Below are positions 8,057-16,255 of a stretch of 64,000 nucleotides of DNA, one piece after another. The stretch comes from Verrucomicrobium sp. BvORR106 (lineage in GTDB: Bacteria; Verrucomicrobiota; Verrucomicrobiia; Verrucomicrobiales; Verrucomicrobiaceae): assembly GCF_000739655.1 (NCBI RefSeq), contig NZ_BATR01000096.1, positions 62,001 to 126,000 on the forward strand, in the 5' to 3' direction. The notes beneath the pieces were generated by a model, which saw only the letters and a program-made list of their open reading frames with translations, ran no database searches and was not told where the DNA came from. Positions within the stretch are counted from its first letter, which is position 1, and each line of letters begins with the position of its first letter. The position numbers and the translations under genes are program-made.

Positions 8057-8448
8057 CCAGACATTGCCCCCTTGCCCGGACCACTGCGGCGGGTGCCGAG
8101 GGTGTCCACCTCACGGTGCAGGCTGGTGAGTTCCGGACCATCATTCCAGAGAACAGTGTGACGGAGGTTCGGGAGGCTCTTGGCGTAGAAGGCGCGGGCG
8201 CGGTCATACCCACGACGGTTCATGCCGTTCATGGTGAAAATGACCTGACTGATGTAGGGCACCCCGGTGAGCTGCTTCAGCATGCGAGGCAGCGCGGGAC
8301 GCTGTAGCTCGGCGTAGAGGGCGGGAATAACCAGCGCGACAGGTTTCTCCACCGAGAGCTCCTTCAACAGGGCCTCACGCTCTTCCAAAGCCGTCTCGGC
8401 AAGGTGATGCAGCGTGGGGAGCAGGATGGGCTGGTGGAAGTCGGGCAC
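7987..8448 (-). CDS. Glucosyl-3-phosphoglycerate synthase-like glycosyltransferase, N-terminal piece (frameshifted)
   Basis: It begins at a GTG (8448) with MPDFHQPILLPTLHHLAE, then ALVIPALYAELQRPALPRML, the start of the nucleotide-sugar fold in GpgS-type enzymes, and VLWNDGPELTSL. It runs in frame to GPGKG near 8070, after which the protein becomes meaningless because one G is missing. Together with 7223-8056 it would make one protein of about 408 residues, within the usual family size. No clear ribosome-binding site precedes the GTG. Confidence 0.7.
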   Translation of the reverse strand: MPDFHQPILLPTLHHLAETALEEREALLKELSVEKPVALVIPALYAELQRPALPRMLKQLTGVPYISQVIFTMNGMNRRGYDRARAFYAKSLPNLRHTVLWNDGPELTSLHREVDTLGTRRSGPGKGAMSGWASPPSTPLATAGSLPATTVTS

Positions 8449-8456
8449 GGGGAGCG

Positions 8457-8597
8457 CAGTGAAAAGTAAAAAGTGGTAAGTGAAAAGTAGGGGAAGTTTC
8501 CAGTAGTCAGTTCAAAAGGTGGAAGCAAAGGATCGTCGATCGTCTTCTGGCGCAGCCAGCTCCACCACTTTTCACTTTTGACTTTCTACTTTTCACT
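8457..8597. repeat. Inverted pair of 7-nt-period AGT(G/A)AAA tracts
   Basis: Left arm 8457-8494 reads AGTGAAA-AGTAAAA-AGTGGTA-AGTGAAA-AGTAGGG. Right arm 8565-8597 is the same type on the minus strand (AGTGAAA-AGTAGAA-AGTCAAA-AGTGAAA-AGTGG). The arms could pair across about 70 nt. The right arm overlaps the 3' end of pssA and contains its last codons (Glu-Lys-TAG). Confidence 0.85.
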
Positions 8598-9473
8598 AGG
8601 AGGAAGGCTGTGCCCCTCGCTGCTGAACGCTGATCCCTCGCCGTCTGCGTCTGTTTCCCCCTCGTTCGTATCCTCGATCTCACGACGCCATTTGCGGGAA
8701 ACCCACGGGCGTACCAGACCGTAGAGGAGGTAGGAGACAAAGAGGACGGTGGGCATCCACTGCCAGGCCTTCACGGTGAAAGCCAGCACGATGATGCTGA
8801 TGAGCACCCAGTGGAAAGAGCGGCGGGTGCGCCAGTTGATGGACTTGAAGCTGGGGTACTCCAGGCTGCTGACCATGAGGTAGGAGAGCAGAACCATGAG
8901 GGCGGGCAGGGTGTACTTCCACCGTCCGATCTCGCGGTCCATACCGTCCAGCCACATCAAGGTCATGGTGAGGGAGACGATGACGCCAGCCGCTGCGGGA
9001 ATAGGGCACCCTCGGAAGGAGGTGGAGGACTTCTTCCCGGTCTCTGTCTCGATTGCCGCCAGGCAGTTGAACCGGGCAAGGCGCATGGCTCCGCAGACGA
9101 GGTAAATGCAAGCGATGAGCCAGCCAAGGCCGCCGACTGTCTTTTCAAACTCGGCCAGCACGATATCATGCACAAGCAGGGCGGGGGCCATGCCAAACGA
9201 GACGATATCCGCCAGCGAGTCGAATTCACGGCCGAAGTCAGAGCTCTGACCGCTCATCCGGGCCAGGCGGCCATCAAGAAGATCAAACAAACACGCGACG
9301 AGGATGAAACCGATGGCCCACATGTAACGCTGATGGCCCGTGTCTGGCTGGAAGCGGCCGACGATGTGGAGGATCGCCATGAATCCACACAGCAGGTTCC
9401 CAGCCGTCATGAGGTTCGGCAGGACGTAGATGCGGGGCTCGCGGTCGCGGTCGTCGGTGGGGGACGTGGACAT
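8586..9473 (-). CDS. pssA: CDP-diacylglycerol--serine O-phosphatidyltransferase
   Basis: 295 residues of the CDP-alcohol phosphotransferase family. The signature D-G-x2-A-R-x8-G-x3-D-x3-D is intact (DGRLARMSGQSSDFGREFDS, then LAD), and NLMTAGNLLCGF precedes it as in PssA proteins. It makes phosphatidylserine from CDP-diacylglycerol and serine in the inner membrane; several transmembrane helices follow. The ATG at 9473 is chosen over an upstream TTG (9515), which would lie in a 9-nt-period repeat. The C-terminal Ser-Glu-Lys-stop is encoded by a heptad repeat (8565-8597). cdsA, which makes the substrate, is at 41632. Confidence 0.92.
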   Translation of the reverse strand: MSTSPTDDRDREPRIYVLPNLMTAGNLLCGFMAILHIVGRFQPDTGHQRYMWAIGFILVACLFDLLDGRLARMSGQSSDFGREFDSLADIVSFGMAPALLVHDIVLAEFEKTVGGLGWLIACIYLVCGAMRLARFNCLAAIETETGKKSSTSFRGCPIPAAAGVIVSLTMTLMWLDGMDREIGRWKYTLPALMVLLSYLMVSSLEYPSFKSINWRTRRSFHWVLISIIVLAFTVKAWQWMPTVLFVSYLLYGLVRPWVSRKWRREIEDTNEGETDADGEGSAFSSEGHSLPPSEK

Positions 9474-9502
9474 GGTGGCCGTGACTGTAGCGCGTTTTTT
9501 GG

Positions 9503-9545
9503 ACAGGATTGACAAGATTTTTAAGAGATTAACAAGATCAGGACG
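9503..9545. repeat. ACAGGATT(A)ACAAGATT-type repeat
   Basis: The copy reads ACAGGATTGACAAGATTTTT followed by AAGAGATTAACAAGATCAGG. Related copies are at 39444-39482 and 50161-50200. This one is just upstream of the pssA start. Confidence 0.75.
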
Positions 9546-9663
9546 GGATTGGAGGGGGGAGGCGGAAAAAGTGCCTGTTCAGGAGCTGTCTTAAACTAGC
9601 GAAGCGTCTCAAATTCCCTTGCTCGTTGCCTCTTTGGCATGACGGGCGTAAGGTCAGTCTATA

Positions 9664-10263
9664 ATGAGCACCGCGACTGTCGCCGATCCTGTTTCCTCTG
9701 ATGTTGTAGCCGACCTGCCGCCGCTGAGCGGGGCGACCAAAATGGGCTCGTTGCTGGAATCCTACCCGGGGGCTCAGCGGGCGCTGTTTGCCAAATATCA
9801 CATCGGCGGGTGCCGGAGTTGCGGTTTCCAGCCTGGGGAGACCCTGGCAGAGGTGTGCGCCCGGAACGAGAACATCCCGGTCGAGGAAGCGATTGCCTTC
9901 ATCCAAGAGAGCTACCAGAGCGATGCGAGCCTGCAAATTTCCCCCGAGGCGCTGGTGAAACTTCTGGAGACGAACCCGAATACGAAGGTGCTAGACGTGC
10001 GCTCTCGCGAGGAGCACGAGGCTGTGGCCATCCCTGGATCCCATCTGGTGTCACAAGAGTTGATTCAGGTGATTTTCGACCAGTGGAACAAGACTGACCC
10101 CGTGGTGATCTATGATCATCAGGGCAATAGTGCCATGGACGCGGCCGCGTACTTCCTGGGCCATGGATTTGTGGAGACGAAGTGTCTGAAGGGCGGGATT
10201 GATGCCTACAGCCTGGAAGTGGATCCTAGCATTCCGCGTTACCGTTTGGAGATCGAGGACTGA
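9664..10263 (+). CDS. DUF1858-like plus rhodanese-like domain protein without the catalytic cysteine
   Basis: 199 residues. The N-terminal domain (about 25-85: GSLLESYPGAQRALFAKYHI, GGCRSCGF, TLAEVCARN) resembles the ScdA-N/DUF1858 module with a conserved Cys pair. The C-terminal domain (about 95-190) is rhodanese-like (KVLDVRSREEHEAVAIPGSH), but the usual active-site Cys in the loop is replaced: PVVIYDHQGNSAMDAA has Asp where Y-C-x-x-G is expected. It is therefore unlikely to be a sulfurtransferase; a binding or regulatory role is more likely. It precedes an Fe-S scaffold gene and sufT on the same strand, suggesting a role in Fe-S or sulfur handling. Confidence 0.85.
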   Translation: MSTATVADPVSSDVVADLPPLSGATKMGSLLESYPGAQRALFAKYHIGGCRSCGFQPGETLAEVCARNENIPVEEAIAFIQESYQSDASLQISPEALVKLLETNPNTKVLDVRSREEHEAVAIPGSHLVSQELIQVIFDQWNKTDPVVIYDHQGNSAMDAAAYFLGHGFVETKCLKGGIDAYSLEVDPSIPRYRLEIED

Positions 10264-10442
10264 GCCTGTTGCGCAGGAGGCTCCAGATTGCCAGACGCCA
10301 GAGATCAGACTGAGCCGATCGGCAGCCAAGCAAGCTCTGGGTTTTTCCTGCGGTTGGAACTGCCAGTTATTACAAATCTTCCATGATGCTGCTGCCGGTC
10401 AGGTCTGATGTCTGGTAGTCTGCCTCTGGTGTCTTTTTTACT

Positions 10443-10934
10443 ATGAACGAAGAAGTTTTGCAGGATGCCCTGGCGAACCCCCAGAATGTGGGGGAGATCC
10501 CGGATGCGGATGCGGTGGGTACGGTGGGGAGCCCGGACTGCGGGGACATGGTGCGCATGTGGATCAAGTACAAGGAGCAGGACGGGAAAAAGGTCATCGA
10601 CAAGGCGACCTTTCAGAGCTTTGGCTGCCAGACCGCGATCGCCGTGGCGAGCCTGGCGACGCAGCTCATCAAGGGCAAAACACGGGAGGAGGCACTGGAT
10701 CTGAGTGCCGAGGAGCTCTCGAAACCGCTGGGACCGTTGCCGCCGATGAAGATTCATTGCGGGCAGATGGTGGAAGGGGCTCTGAAGGCGGCCCTGGAGG
10801 CTGAATCTGCGGAGAAAGCCAGTGCGCCAGCGCCGATAACTTCCGCTCCCGTGGAGCAGGCTCCGACGCTTCATGATGCCCTGGCGGCAGCTGGGAAGAA
10901 GCAGGGGGCAAAGATCAAGATCGTGAAGATCTAG
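10443..10934 (+). CDS. NifU/IscU-like Fe-S cluster scaffold protein
   Basis: 163 residues. Three scaffold cysteines are in the expected order: GSPDCGDMVRMWI, FQSFGCQTAIAVASL and MKIHCGQMVEGAL. This matches the NifU N-terminal/IscU fold on which [2Fe-2S] clusters are built before delivery to apoproteins. The last 40 residues (SAPAPITSAPVEQAPTLHDA and a Lys-rich end) are a low-complexity tail, not the NifU central or C-terminal domains. The neighbours, a DUF1858-rhodanese protein and SufT, support the assembly role. No cysteine desulfurase gene is in the window. Confidence 0.88.
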   Translation: MNEEVLQDALANPQNVGEIPDADAVGTVGSPDCGDMVRMWIKYKEQDGKKVIDKATFQSFGCQTAIAVASLATQLIKGKTREEALDLSAEELSKPLGPLPPMKIHCGQMVEGALKAALEAESAEKASAPAPITSAPVEQAPTLHDALAAAGKKQGAKIKIVKI

Positions 10935-11043
10935 CTGGGGCGCTTTCCGCTACGGCCGCCCGGTTCCGGGCCACGTACCCCCAATACGGTGCCGAAGTGC
11001 GCGGTCAGGCGGCTCCAGCAAGCCCGCGGCCTAAGCTGTGCGA

Positions 11044-11076
11044 CCACTTTTCACCTTTTACTTTTTACTTTTCACT
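11044..11076. repeat. 7-nt-period repeat upstream of sufT
   Basis: Minus-strand reading AGTGAAA-AGTAAAA-AGTAAAA-GGTGAAA-AGTGG, the same class as 8457-8597 and 11717-11894. It lies 64 bp upstream of the sufT start. Confidence 0.85.
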
Positions 11077-11140
11077 GGTTCGCAGCTTCTTAGGGATTCT
11101 CGCAGCCTGACATCACCCCCTTTCCCTTTCCCACACTGCC

Positions 11141-11698
11141 ATGCACACTGACATAGACCTGAATCGAGAAGTTGAAGCCATCCAGATCCCGAGCGGGGAT
11201 GCCATCCGCCTGCCAGCTGGGACCCGGGTGATCATCACGCAGTCCCTGGGGGGTACCTACACGGTGGCGACGGATCACGGATTGGCCCGCATTTCCTCCA
11301 AGGATGCAGATGCTCTGGGCATCAATCCTGAGGAAGACAAAAAACAGGAGACGCAGAGCTCCTCGAACATCCCTGGTGATGCGAGCGATCTGGAGATGCA
11401 GGTGTGGCAGCAGCTCCGCGGGGTCTATGACCCGGAAATCCCGGTGAACATCGTGGATCTGGGGCTGGTGTACGACTGCTCCGTGAGCAACGAAGATGAC
11501 GGCAAGACCAAGGCGCTCGTGAAGATGACCCTCACGGCTCCCGGCTGCGGCATGGGCCCCACCATCGCAGCCGACGCCCAAGCCCGCATCATGACCATTG
11601 AGAACATGGACGATGCCGCCGTGGAACTCGTCTGGGATCCGCCATGGAACCAGAGCATGATCTCCGAAGAGGGGAAGATGAAGCTGGGGATGATCTGA
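11141..11698 (+). CDS. sufT: Fe-S assembly protein SufT (MIP18/DUF59 domain)
   Basis: 185 residues. The N-terminal half (EAIQIPSGDAIRLPAGTRVI, ITQSLGGTYTV) is the extension that marks SufT. The C-terminal half is a MIP18-type domain: VYDPEIPVNIVDLGLVYDC, MTLTAPGCGMGPTIA and VELVWDPPWNQSMISEEGK. SufT proteins help mature Fe-S proteins downstream of the scaffold. Cys in TAPGCGMG is the conserved residue. It follows the NifU-like gene by about 200 bp and shares its strand. The ATG sits after a pyrimidine tract (CCCCCTTTCCCTTTCCC) rather than a Shine-Dalgarno sequence. Confidence 0.9.
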   Translation: MHTDIDLNREVEAIQIPSGDAIRLPAGTRVIITQSLGGTYTVATDHGLARISSKDADALGINPEEDKKQETQSSSNIPGDASDLEMQVWQQLRGVYDPEIPVNIVDLGLVYDCSVSNEDDGKTKALVKMTLTAPGCGMGPTIAADAQARIMTIENMDDAAVELVWDPPWNQSMISEEGKMKLGMI

Positions 11699-11716
11699 GG
11701 CGCAGAGCGCCAGATC

Positions 11717-11894
11717 AGTAAAAAGTAGCTAGTAAAAAGTGAAAAGTGGGGAGCTTGAGTCGCAGGCTCCCCTTTTTCATTTTTTGGTGTCAGCGACGGG
11801 ACGGTTGAACCCCGGATGGTCGCGATCTCCCCAGCCTTCGAGCACCTTCACAGGATGATCTCGACTTTTTACTTTTCACTTTTTACTTTTCACT
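11717..11894. repeat. Inverted pair of 7-nt-period tracts between sufT and purT
   Basis: Left 11717-11749 reads AGTAAAA-AGTAGCT-AGTAAAA-AGTGAAA-AGTGG. Right 11863-11894 is its inverted counterpart (minus strand AGTGAAA-AGTAAAA-AGTGAAA-AGTAAAA-AGT). They enclose about 110 nt. A GGCGC-AGA-GCGCC hairpin (11699-11711) directly follows the sufT stop. Confidence 0.85.
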
Positions 11895-11933
11895 CATCGT
11901 TCTGTCCCGCTCAACACTCTCTCCAGTCACCTC

Positions 11934-13121
11934 ATGTCATCCCCGACCATTGGTACCCCCTTCACCTCTTCCGCAACTCGTGTTCTCATGCTTGGCTCTG
12001 GGGAGCTGGGCAAGGAGGTGGTGATCGAGCTGCAGCGGTTCGGGTGTGAGGTGATTGCGGTGGATTCCTATGAGAATGCCCCTGCCATGCAGGTGGCGGA
12101 CCGGGCGCATGTGGTCTCCATGTTGGATGCAGAGGCGCTGCGGGCGGTGTTGGTGGCGGAGAAGCCGAATTTGATCGTGCCTGAGGTCGAGGCGATCGCT
12201 ACCGACGTCCTCGTGGAACTGGAGGCAGAGGGCTACAAGGTGGTGCCCACGGCACGGGCGGCGAAGCTGACGATGAATCGTGAAGGCATCCGCCGTCTGG
12301 CGACGGAGGAGCTGGGGCTGCGGTCTTCACCCTACAAGTTCGCTGCCACAGAAGATGAGTTCCGCGCGGCGGTGGCGGAGATCGGCATGCCCTGCGTGGT
12401 GAAGCCCATTATGAGCAGCTCCGGCAAGGGGCAGAGCGTGGTTCGCAGCGAGGCCGATCTGGCCTATTCCTGGAAGTATGCCCAGGAGGGCGGCAGGGCT
12501 GGCAAGGGCAAGGTCATCGTGGAAGGCTTTGTGGACTTTGACTATGAAATCACCATGCTGACGGTGCGCCATGCCGGTGGCACGTCCTTCTGCGAGCCGA
12601 TCGGGCACCTGCAGATAGATGGCGACTATCGCGAGAGCTGGCAGCCGCAGCCCATGACCGGGGCCGCGTTGGCGGAGTCCAAGCGCATCGCCGAGGCCAT
12701 TACGACCGCCCTGGGCGGGTGGGGCATCTTTGGCGTGGAGCTCTTTGTGAAGGATGACGTGGTGTGGTTCAGCGAGGTTTCCCCGCGGCCGCATGACACT
12801 GGCCTGGTCACGATTATTTCTCAGGACCTGAGTGAGTTTGCCCTGCATGCTCGCGCCATCTTGGGGCTGCCCATCCCGAACATCACCCAACACGGCCCAA
12901 GCGCCTCCGCGGTGATCCTCGTGGAAGGGCATTCCAAAGACGTGCAGTTTGGCAATCTCACTGCAGCGCTGAGCGAACCCGACACGGCTCTGCGCCTCTT
13001 CGGCAAACCAGAAGTGAAGGGCAAACGCCGCATGGGCGTGCTGGCCGCCCGGGCGGCGAGCATCGAGGCGGCGCGCGAGAAGGCTCGCAATGCGGCTGCG
13101 GCCGTGGATGTGCGGCTCTAA
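11934..13121 (+). CDS. purT: Formate-dependent phosphoribosylglycinamide formyltransferase
   Basis: 395 residues, close to the usual PurT length. It shows the N-terminal ATP-grasp preface ([40 protein letters not shown]), the nucleotide part ([18 protein letters not shown]) and the metal/active-site region ([27 protein letters not shown]). The enzyme uses formate and ATP to make N-formylglycinamide ribonucleotide in purine synthesis, independently of 10-formyl-tetrahydrofolate. The ATG follows a CT-rich leader. Neighbours are not other purine genes. Confidence 0.95.
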   Translation: MSSPTIGTPFTSSATRVLMLGSGELGKEVVIELQRFGCEVIAVDSYENAPAMQVADRAHVVSMLDAEALRAVLVAEKPNLIVPEVEAIATDVLVELEAEGYKVVPTARAAKLTMNREGIRRLATEELGLRSSPYKFAATEDEFRAAVAEIGMPCVVKPIMSSSGKGQSVVRSEADLAYSWKYAQEGGRAGKGKVIVEGFVDFDYEITMLTVRHAGGTSFCEPIGHLQIDGDYRESWQPQPMTGAALAESKRIAEAITTALGGWGIFGVELFVKDDVVWFSEVSPRPHDTGLVTIISQDLSEFALHARAILGLPIPNITQHGPSASAVILVEGHSKDVQFGNLTAALSEPDTALRLFGKPEVKGKRRMGVLAARAASIEAAREKARNAAAAVDVRL

Positions 13122-13252
13122 GTGGGGGGGGCACTGCGCGTTGCGATTGTAGACTCCGCAATGGGTGTTGAGAGGCTTCGCTGGTTGAGTTGGCGCGTGC
13201 GACGACAGAAAGTAACTTCAAACATCGTGTTGATGGGGCGGTGCAAACAGCT

Positions 13253-13909
13253 ATGTCGCAGCAATATCCAGACACAATCACGGTACAAAAGTCACTGACG
13301 GTGACGGTCCGACCTGCGTCGGCCTCCCTGGAATTGGAGGTTCGAGGTGAGTCCTATTACTCTGGAAGAGAGGCCTTTGCCAAGGCAAAGGAATTACGGT
13401 TGTTGGTTGAGGAACTGAAGTCTGCCGGGGTGCCGGAGGACAAGGTGACGCTGCAATCAGTGAGCCTCTCCTCAAAGAGCGGGAAACTGCTGAGCTCGTC
13501 TGAGGTGTCGTATCTGCTCAAGATCGTTGACGTGACGATGGACAAGCTCAGTGTGGTGATCTCGGTAGTTGCCCGGCAGAAGAATGTGATGCTGGACTGC
13601 GTGCAGTGGGACTATTCTGGCCTGGAGGCACTTAAGGACCGGCTCTATGGAGAGGCGGCTGTGCAAGCCAAGGCGCAAGCGGTTGACGTCGCCGCGAAAC
13701 TGAACGTGGCGCTCTTGGGAGTCTATGAAATGACGGCGACGTGGCAAGAGCCCGCGGGCAGCAGTCATACGCAAGGCATCTCAGGGATGAGGCTGAGCAA
13801 GACGACGCGCGTTCGAGAGCCGGAGGATCTGGGGTTGTCACTCAATCATGAGGAATCGCTGTCCCTCACATTGAAATGCAAATTCCGACTCGGGAGTTTC
13901 CGAGACTGA
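13253..13909 (+). CDS. SIMPL domain (DUF541) protein
   Basis: 218 residues. TITVQKSLTVTVRPASASLE, VTLQSVSLSSKSGKLLSSSE, VYEMTATWQEP and the closing SLTLKCKFRLGSF follow the SIMPL/DUF541 pattern of two related alpha/beta halves. Family members are usually periplasmic, but no signal peptide is visible here, so a cytoplasmic location is possible. The ATG at 13253 is chosen; an upstream TTG (13190) adds 21 residues of no recognisable value. Cellular role unknown. Confidence 0.7.
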   Translation: MSQQYPDTITVQKSLTVTVRPASASLELEVRGESYYSGREAFAKAKELRLLVEELKSAGVPEDKVTLQSVSLSSKSGKLLSSSEVSYLLKIVDVTMDKLSVVISVVARQKNVMLDCVQWDYSGLEALKDRLYGEAAVQAKAQAVDVAAKLNVALLGVYEMTATWQEPAGSSHTQGISGMRLSKTTRVREPEDLGLSLNHEESLSLTLKCKFRLGSFRD

Positions 13910-14350
13910 ATGGAAGAGCCTGGATAAAGGCGGCAAGAGTGGAGGCCATGCGTTAAGTGCGGTGGGTGTTGGGATTCATTGTAACTGCCTTGAGTGCCGG
14001 ATCATCGAAAGTGGAGTGATTCAGAGTTCAGATTTTTCACCTTTTGAATCTCATGATTGCTCTCAGTGAATACTCTCCTCAGTTGCCTGATAGCGCGAGC
14101 TTGAGGGACCTGTAGCGGGCCACGGAAGCTCCCATTCACATGCTGTGGGCAGGGTTGGTAGGTTGAGGGTTCCTGGACTGCCTTCCCTGGGCTACCTGTT
14201 AGAGTCGGTCGGTTTTAGGAAATGACCTCGGCAGGTGAGAGTGGCGTCGAGCCGCCAGCACTCCAAGACGCTTCGCGCCGGAGAGTGCGATGAGTGGATC
14301 GAACTTCCGGATAGAGTGGAGGTTCAGATTTCTAACAACCAAGAGCCGTG
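13910..14350. other. Intergenic region with one R1 repeat arm
   Basis: No gene is recognised between the convergent SIMPL and membrane-protein genes. Positions 14231-14277 hold a single arm of the R1 element family (GTGGCGTCGAGCCGCCAGCA, then CTCCAAGACGCTTCGC) without the inverted partner seen at 43863, 46771 and 60361. Confidence 0.6.
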
Positions 14351-14890
14351 CTACTTCGCCACCTTGCAATAGGCCCGCACCTTGGCACGGCAGAGCAACG
14401 CGAATTGCACGATGGTCCACACCACTGCGACGAGGAACCCGACAAACAGCGAGACGGTCATCGCCACCTCCATGATTTTTTGTGCCGTCGCATCGCTTCC
14501 GGTGTTTTTCATCGCTTCGGCCATGGCTGGGCCAGACAGGTGGGTGTGGCTGATCCAACCGTTCACTCCGGCCACCACTACTCCAACCAGGGCCATGGCC
14601 AGCGTAAGTTTGCGCGCCCACTCGCGTCCGCGGATGAGGCCGATGGCGGCTGCCAGGTTCGCGGGAACGAGGAGGAACGAGAAGCCCAGGAGACCTTTGT
14701 AGTAGGTGGCGTAGGCGACGTCATTCTGCATGATGGTGACCACGGGATTCGCGGCGTACATTTCCGGCTTCACCAGCATCATGACGCTGGTGATCAGCCC
14801 GTAGATGCCAAAGGCGGCGAACGCGAGATTGAGAATGCCGAGAACGAGGAGTGTCTTTGGCTTCTCGATGGGAAGGGTGGGAGGTTGCAT
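14351..14890 (-). CDS. Hypothetical four-helix membrane protein, tandem paralogue 1
   Basis: 179 residues from the ATG at 14890. Hydrophobic helices lie at about 14-38 (LLVLGILNLAFAAFGIYGLI), 65-90, 98-118 and 148-172. The motif AAIGLIRGREWARKLTL recurs as ASIGLIRLREWARQTTV in the gene at 14952-15563, and both share a helix containing NL-x-FA-x2-GI, so they are tandem paralogues. No known family is recognised. Upstream in-frame codons (to 15028) would overlap the neighbour and lack a signal, so the shorter start is preferred. Confidence 0.6.
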   Translation of the reverse strand: MQPPTLPIEKPKTLLVLGILNLAFAAFGIYGLITSVMMLVKPEMYAANPVVTIMQNDVAYATYYKGLLGFSFLLVPANLAAAIGLIRGREWARKLTLAMALVGVVVAGVNGWISHTHLSGPAMAEAMKNTGSDATAQKIMEVAMTVSLFVGFLVAVVWTIVQFALLCRAKVRAYCKVAK

Positions 14891-14951
14891 GGGGAACGTG
14901 AGTAATGGGGTTGCGGGGTTGTGGGGTGAAAGCGGCTGCTGCCTGGTTGTT

Positions 14952-15563
14952 CTAAAGGCAGGCCTGGCGAACGCGGGGACGGGTGAGGAGGATGATCTGC
15001 AGGAGACTGTAAATGAGCGATAGAGCAAAGAGCGTGATCAGCACGACCTTGAAAATGGTGCCCAAGGTGCCGAAGACCGCGTTGAGGAACTCCAGCTTTC
15101 CCTGGATGGAAGGATCTGTGGAGGTCACGGGCGCGGGGGTGTCTGGGGCTCCAGGCAGGGGCAGAATGCCGGTGATCACGGCCATGCCGCCGATGCAGAT
15201 GAGCGACTGCAAACCCGCGAGAATGACGGTGGTCTGCCGTGCCCATTCCCGCAACCGGATGAGCCCGATGGAGGCGACGATCTGTAGCGCGACGACGAGA
15301 CTGCCGATGCCCAAGAGCCATGTTGTGGCGGCTGATCCAGAGGACCCGGACAGAGGATTTTGACCCGAACTGATGAGGGGAAAGAGACTGGAGCCAATGC
15401 CGGAGACCGCGAAGCACAGATTCATGATCCCGAATGCCAGGGGCGCTTTTGGGGAACGGGGGGCGGCAGCCAGCGGCGTGGCTGTCGCCTGGACGGTGTG
15501 GAGAATGGGCAGTTGCGGAGGCGACTTTGGCTGGGGGAGCGGAGGGGGCGCGTCTGGGGACAT
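14952..15563 (-). CDS. Hypothetical four-helix membrane protein, tandem paralogue 2
   Basis: 203 residues from the ATG at 15563. A proline-rich cytoplasmic head (MSPDAPPPLPQPKSPP) precedes four hydrophobic segments, including FGIMNLCFAVSGIGSSLFPL and VALQIVASIGLIRLREWARQ. It ends KVVLITLFALSLIYSLLQII with a short basic tail. It is upstream of, and co-oriented with, its paralogue at 14351-14890 (61-bp gap), so the two are probably one transcription unit. Function unknown. Confidence 0.6.
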   Translation of the reverse strand: MSPDAPPPLPQPKSPPQLPILHTVQATATPLAAAPRSPKAPLAFGIMNLCFAVSGIGSSLFPLISSGQNPLSGSSGSAATTWLLGIGSLVVALQIVASIGLIRLREWARQTTVILAGLQSLICIGGMAVITGILPLPGAPDTPAPVTSTDPSIQGKLEFLNAVFGTLGTIFKVVLITLFALSLIYSLLQIILLTRPRVRQACL

Positions 15564-15760
15564 CGGGCGTTTTTTTAAGGGGGGAACCTTTTTGGGGAAG
15601 GCGGGGGACTTAGGAATGATGGGTGTGAAATGGAGAAAAGCAACGGGGGCGTGAAGGCAGAGGGGAGTGGGTGAGGGTCCAATAGCCCCGGAAAGGCGCA
15701 CGATGGAGGAGCTGTATTATTTCTCTTGTTCGATCAAGGAAGGGGATTAGCTTGGAAAGC

Positions 15761-16189
15761 ATGAAAGTGCTCCTCCCACGTGTGTTGATGAGTTTTTTCC
15801 TGGCCGCTGCAAACTTAATCCCGGTCTGGGCGGAGGGGCCGCCGACGGTATCCCGCGAGTCGAACGCGGAGGGGGTGAGGGAGGTGCAGATAGGCGGAGC
15901 ACGCTGGAAGCTGGAGTACCGGGGTGTGAACGCGGACGGAAGCCTGGTCGATGTGACGGGCGTCAGGCTAAGTGGAGGCGAACCAGCAGGCGACATGTCC
16001 TTTCATGCAGGCCGGGTGTCGGTGCTGGGGGATCGGATTGAGATAGGAAATAACTTCAAGCTGCAAATGGGCTCGGCGCTGATCCAGAACACTGAAGACC
16101 AGGCGGGCGAGGTGCTGATCTACGACCGGCAGTTCAAGGTCAAAGGTCGCACCAAGACTCGGGTGGGGGCCGGTGGCGGGCGTGAATAA
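15761..16189 (+). CDS. Hypothetical exported protein
   Basis: 142 residues. MKVLLPRVLMSFFLAAANLI ending PVWAEG is a standard signal peptide, so the protein is periplasmic or outer-membrane associated. The mature part is rich in short beta-like segments (IGGARWKLEYRGVNADGSLV, VSVLGDRIEIGNNFKLQMG) and resembles no family I recognise. A TTG at 15752 with a better-placed AAGGAAGGGG element is an alternative start, adding MES. It converges with the hydroxylase gene ending at 16256. Confidence 0.55.
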   Translation: MKVLLPRVLMSFFLAAANLIPVWAEGPPTVSRESNAEGVREVQIGGARWKLEYRGVNADGSLVDVTGVRLSGGEPAGDMSFHAGRVSVLGDRIEIGNNFKLQMGSALIQNTEDQAGEVLIYDRQFKVKGRTKTRVGAGGGRE

Positions 16190-16212
16190 TGGATGGAGCG
16201 CCAGTCAAGGTG

Positions 16213-16241
16213 CAAACTTCAAACTTCAAACTTCAAACTCC
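16213..16241. repeat. 7-nt tandem repeat (AAACTTC)x4
   Basis: Four nearly perfect copies of AAACTTC lie in the convergent gap between 16189 and 16256. They belong to the intergenic tracts with a 7-nt period. Confidence 0.9.
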
Positions 16242-16255
16242 AGCCGCCCGAAGAA

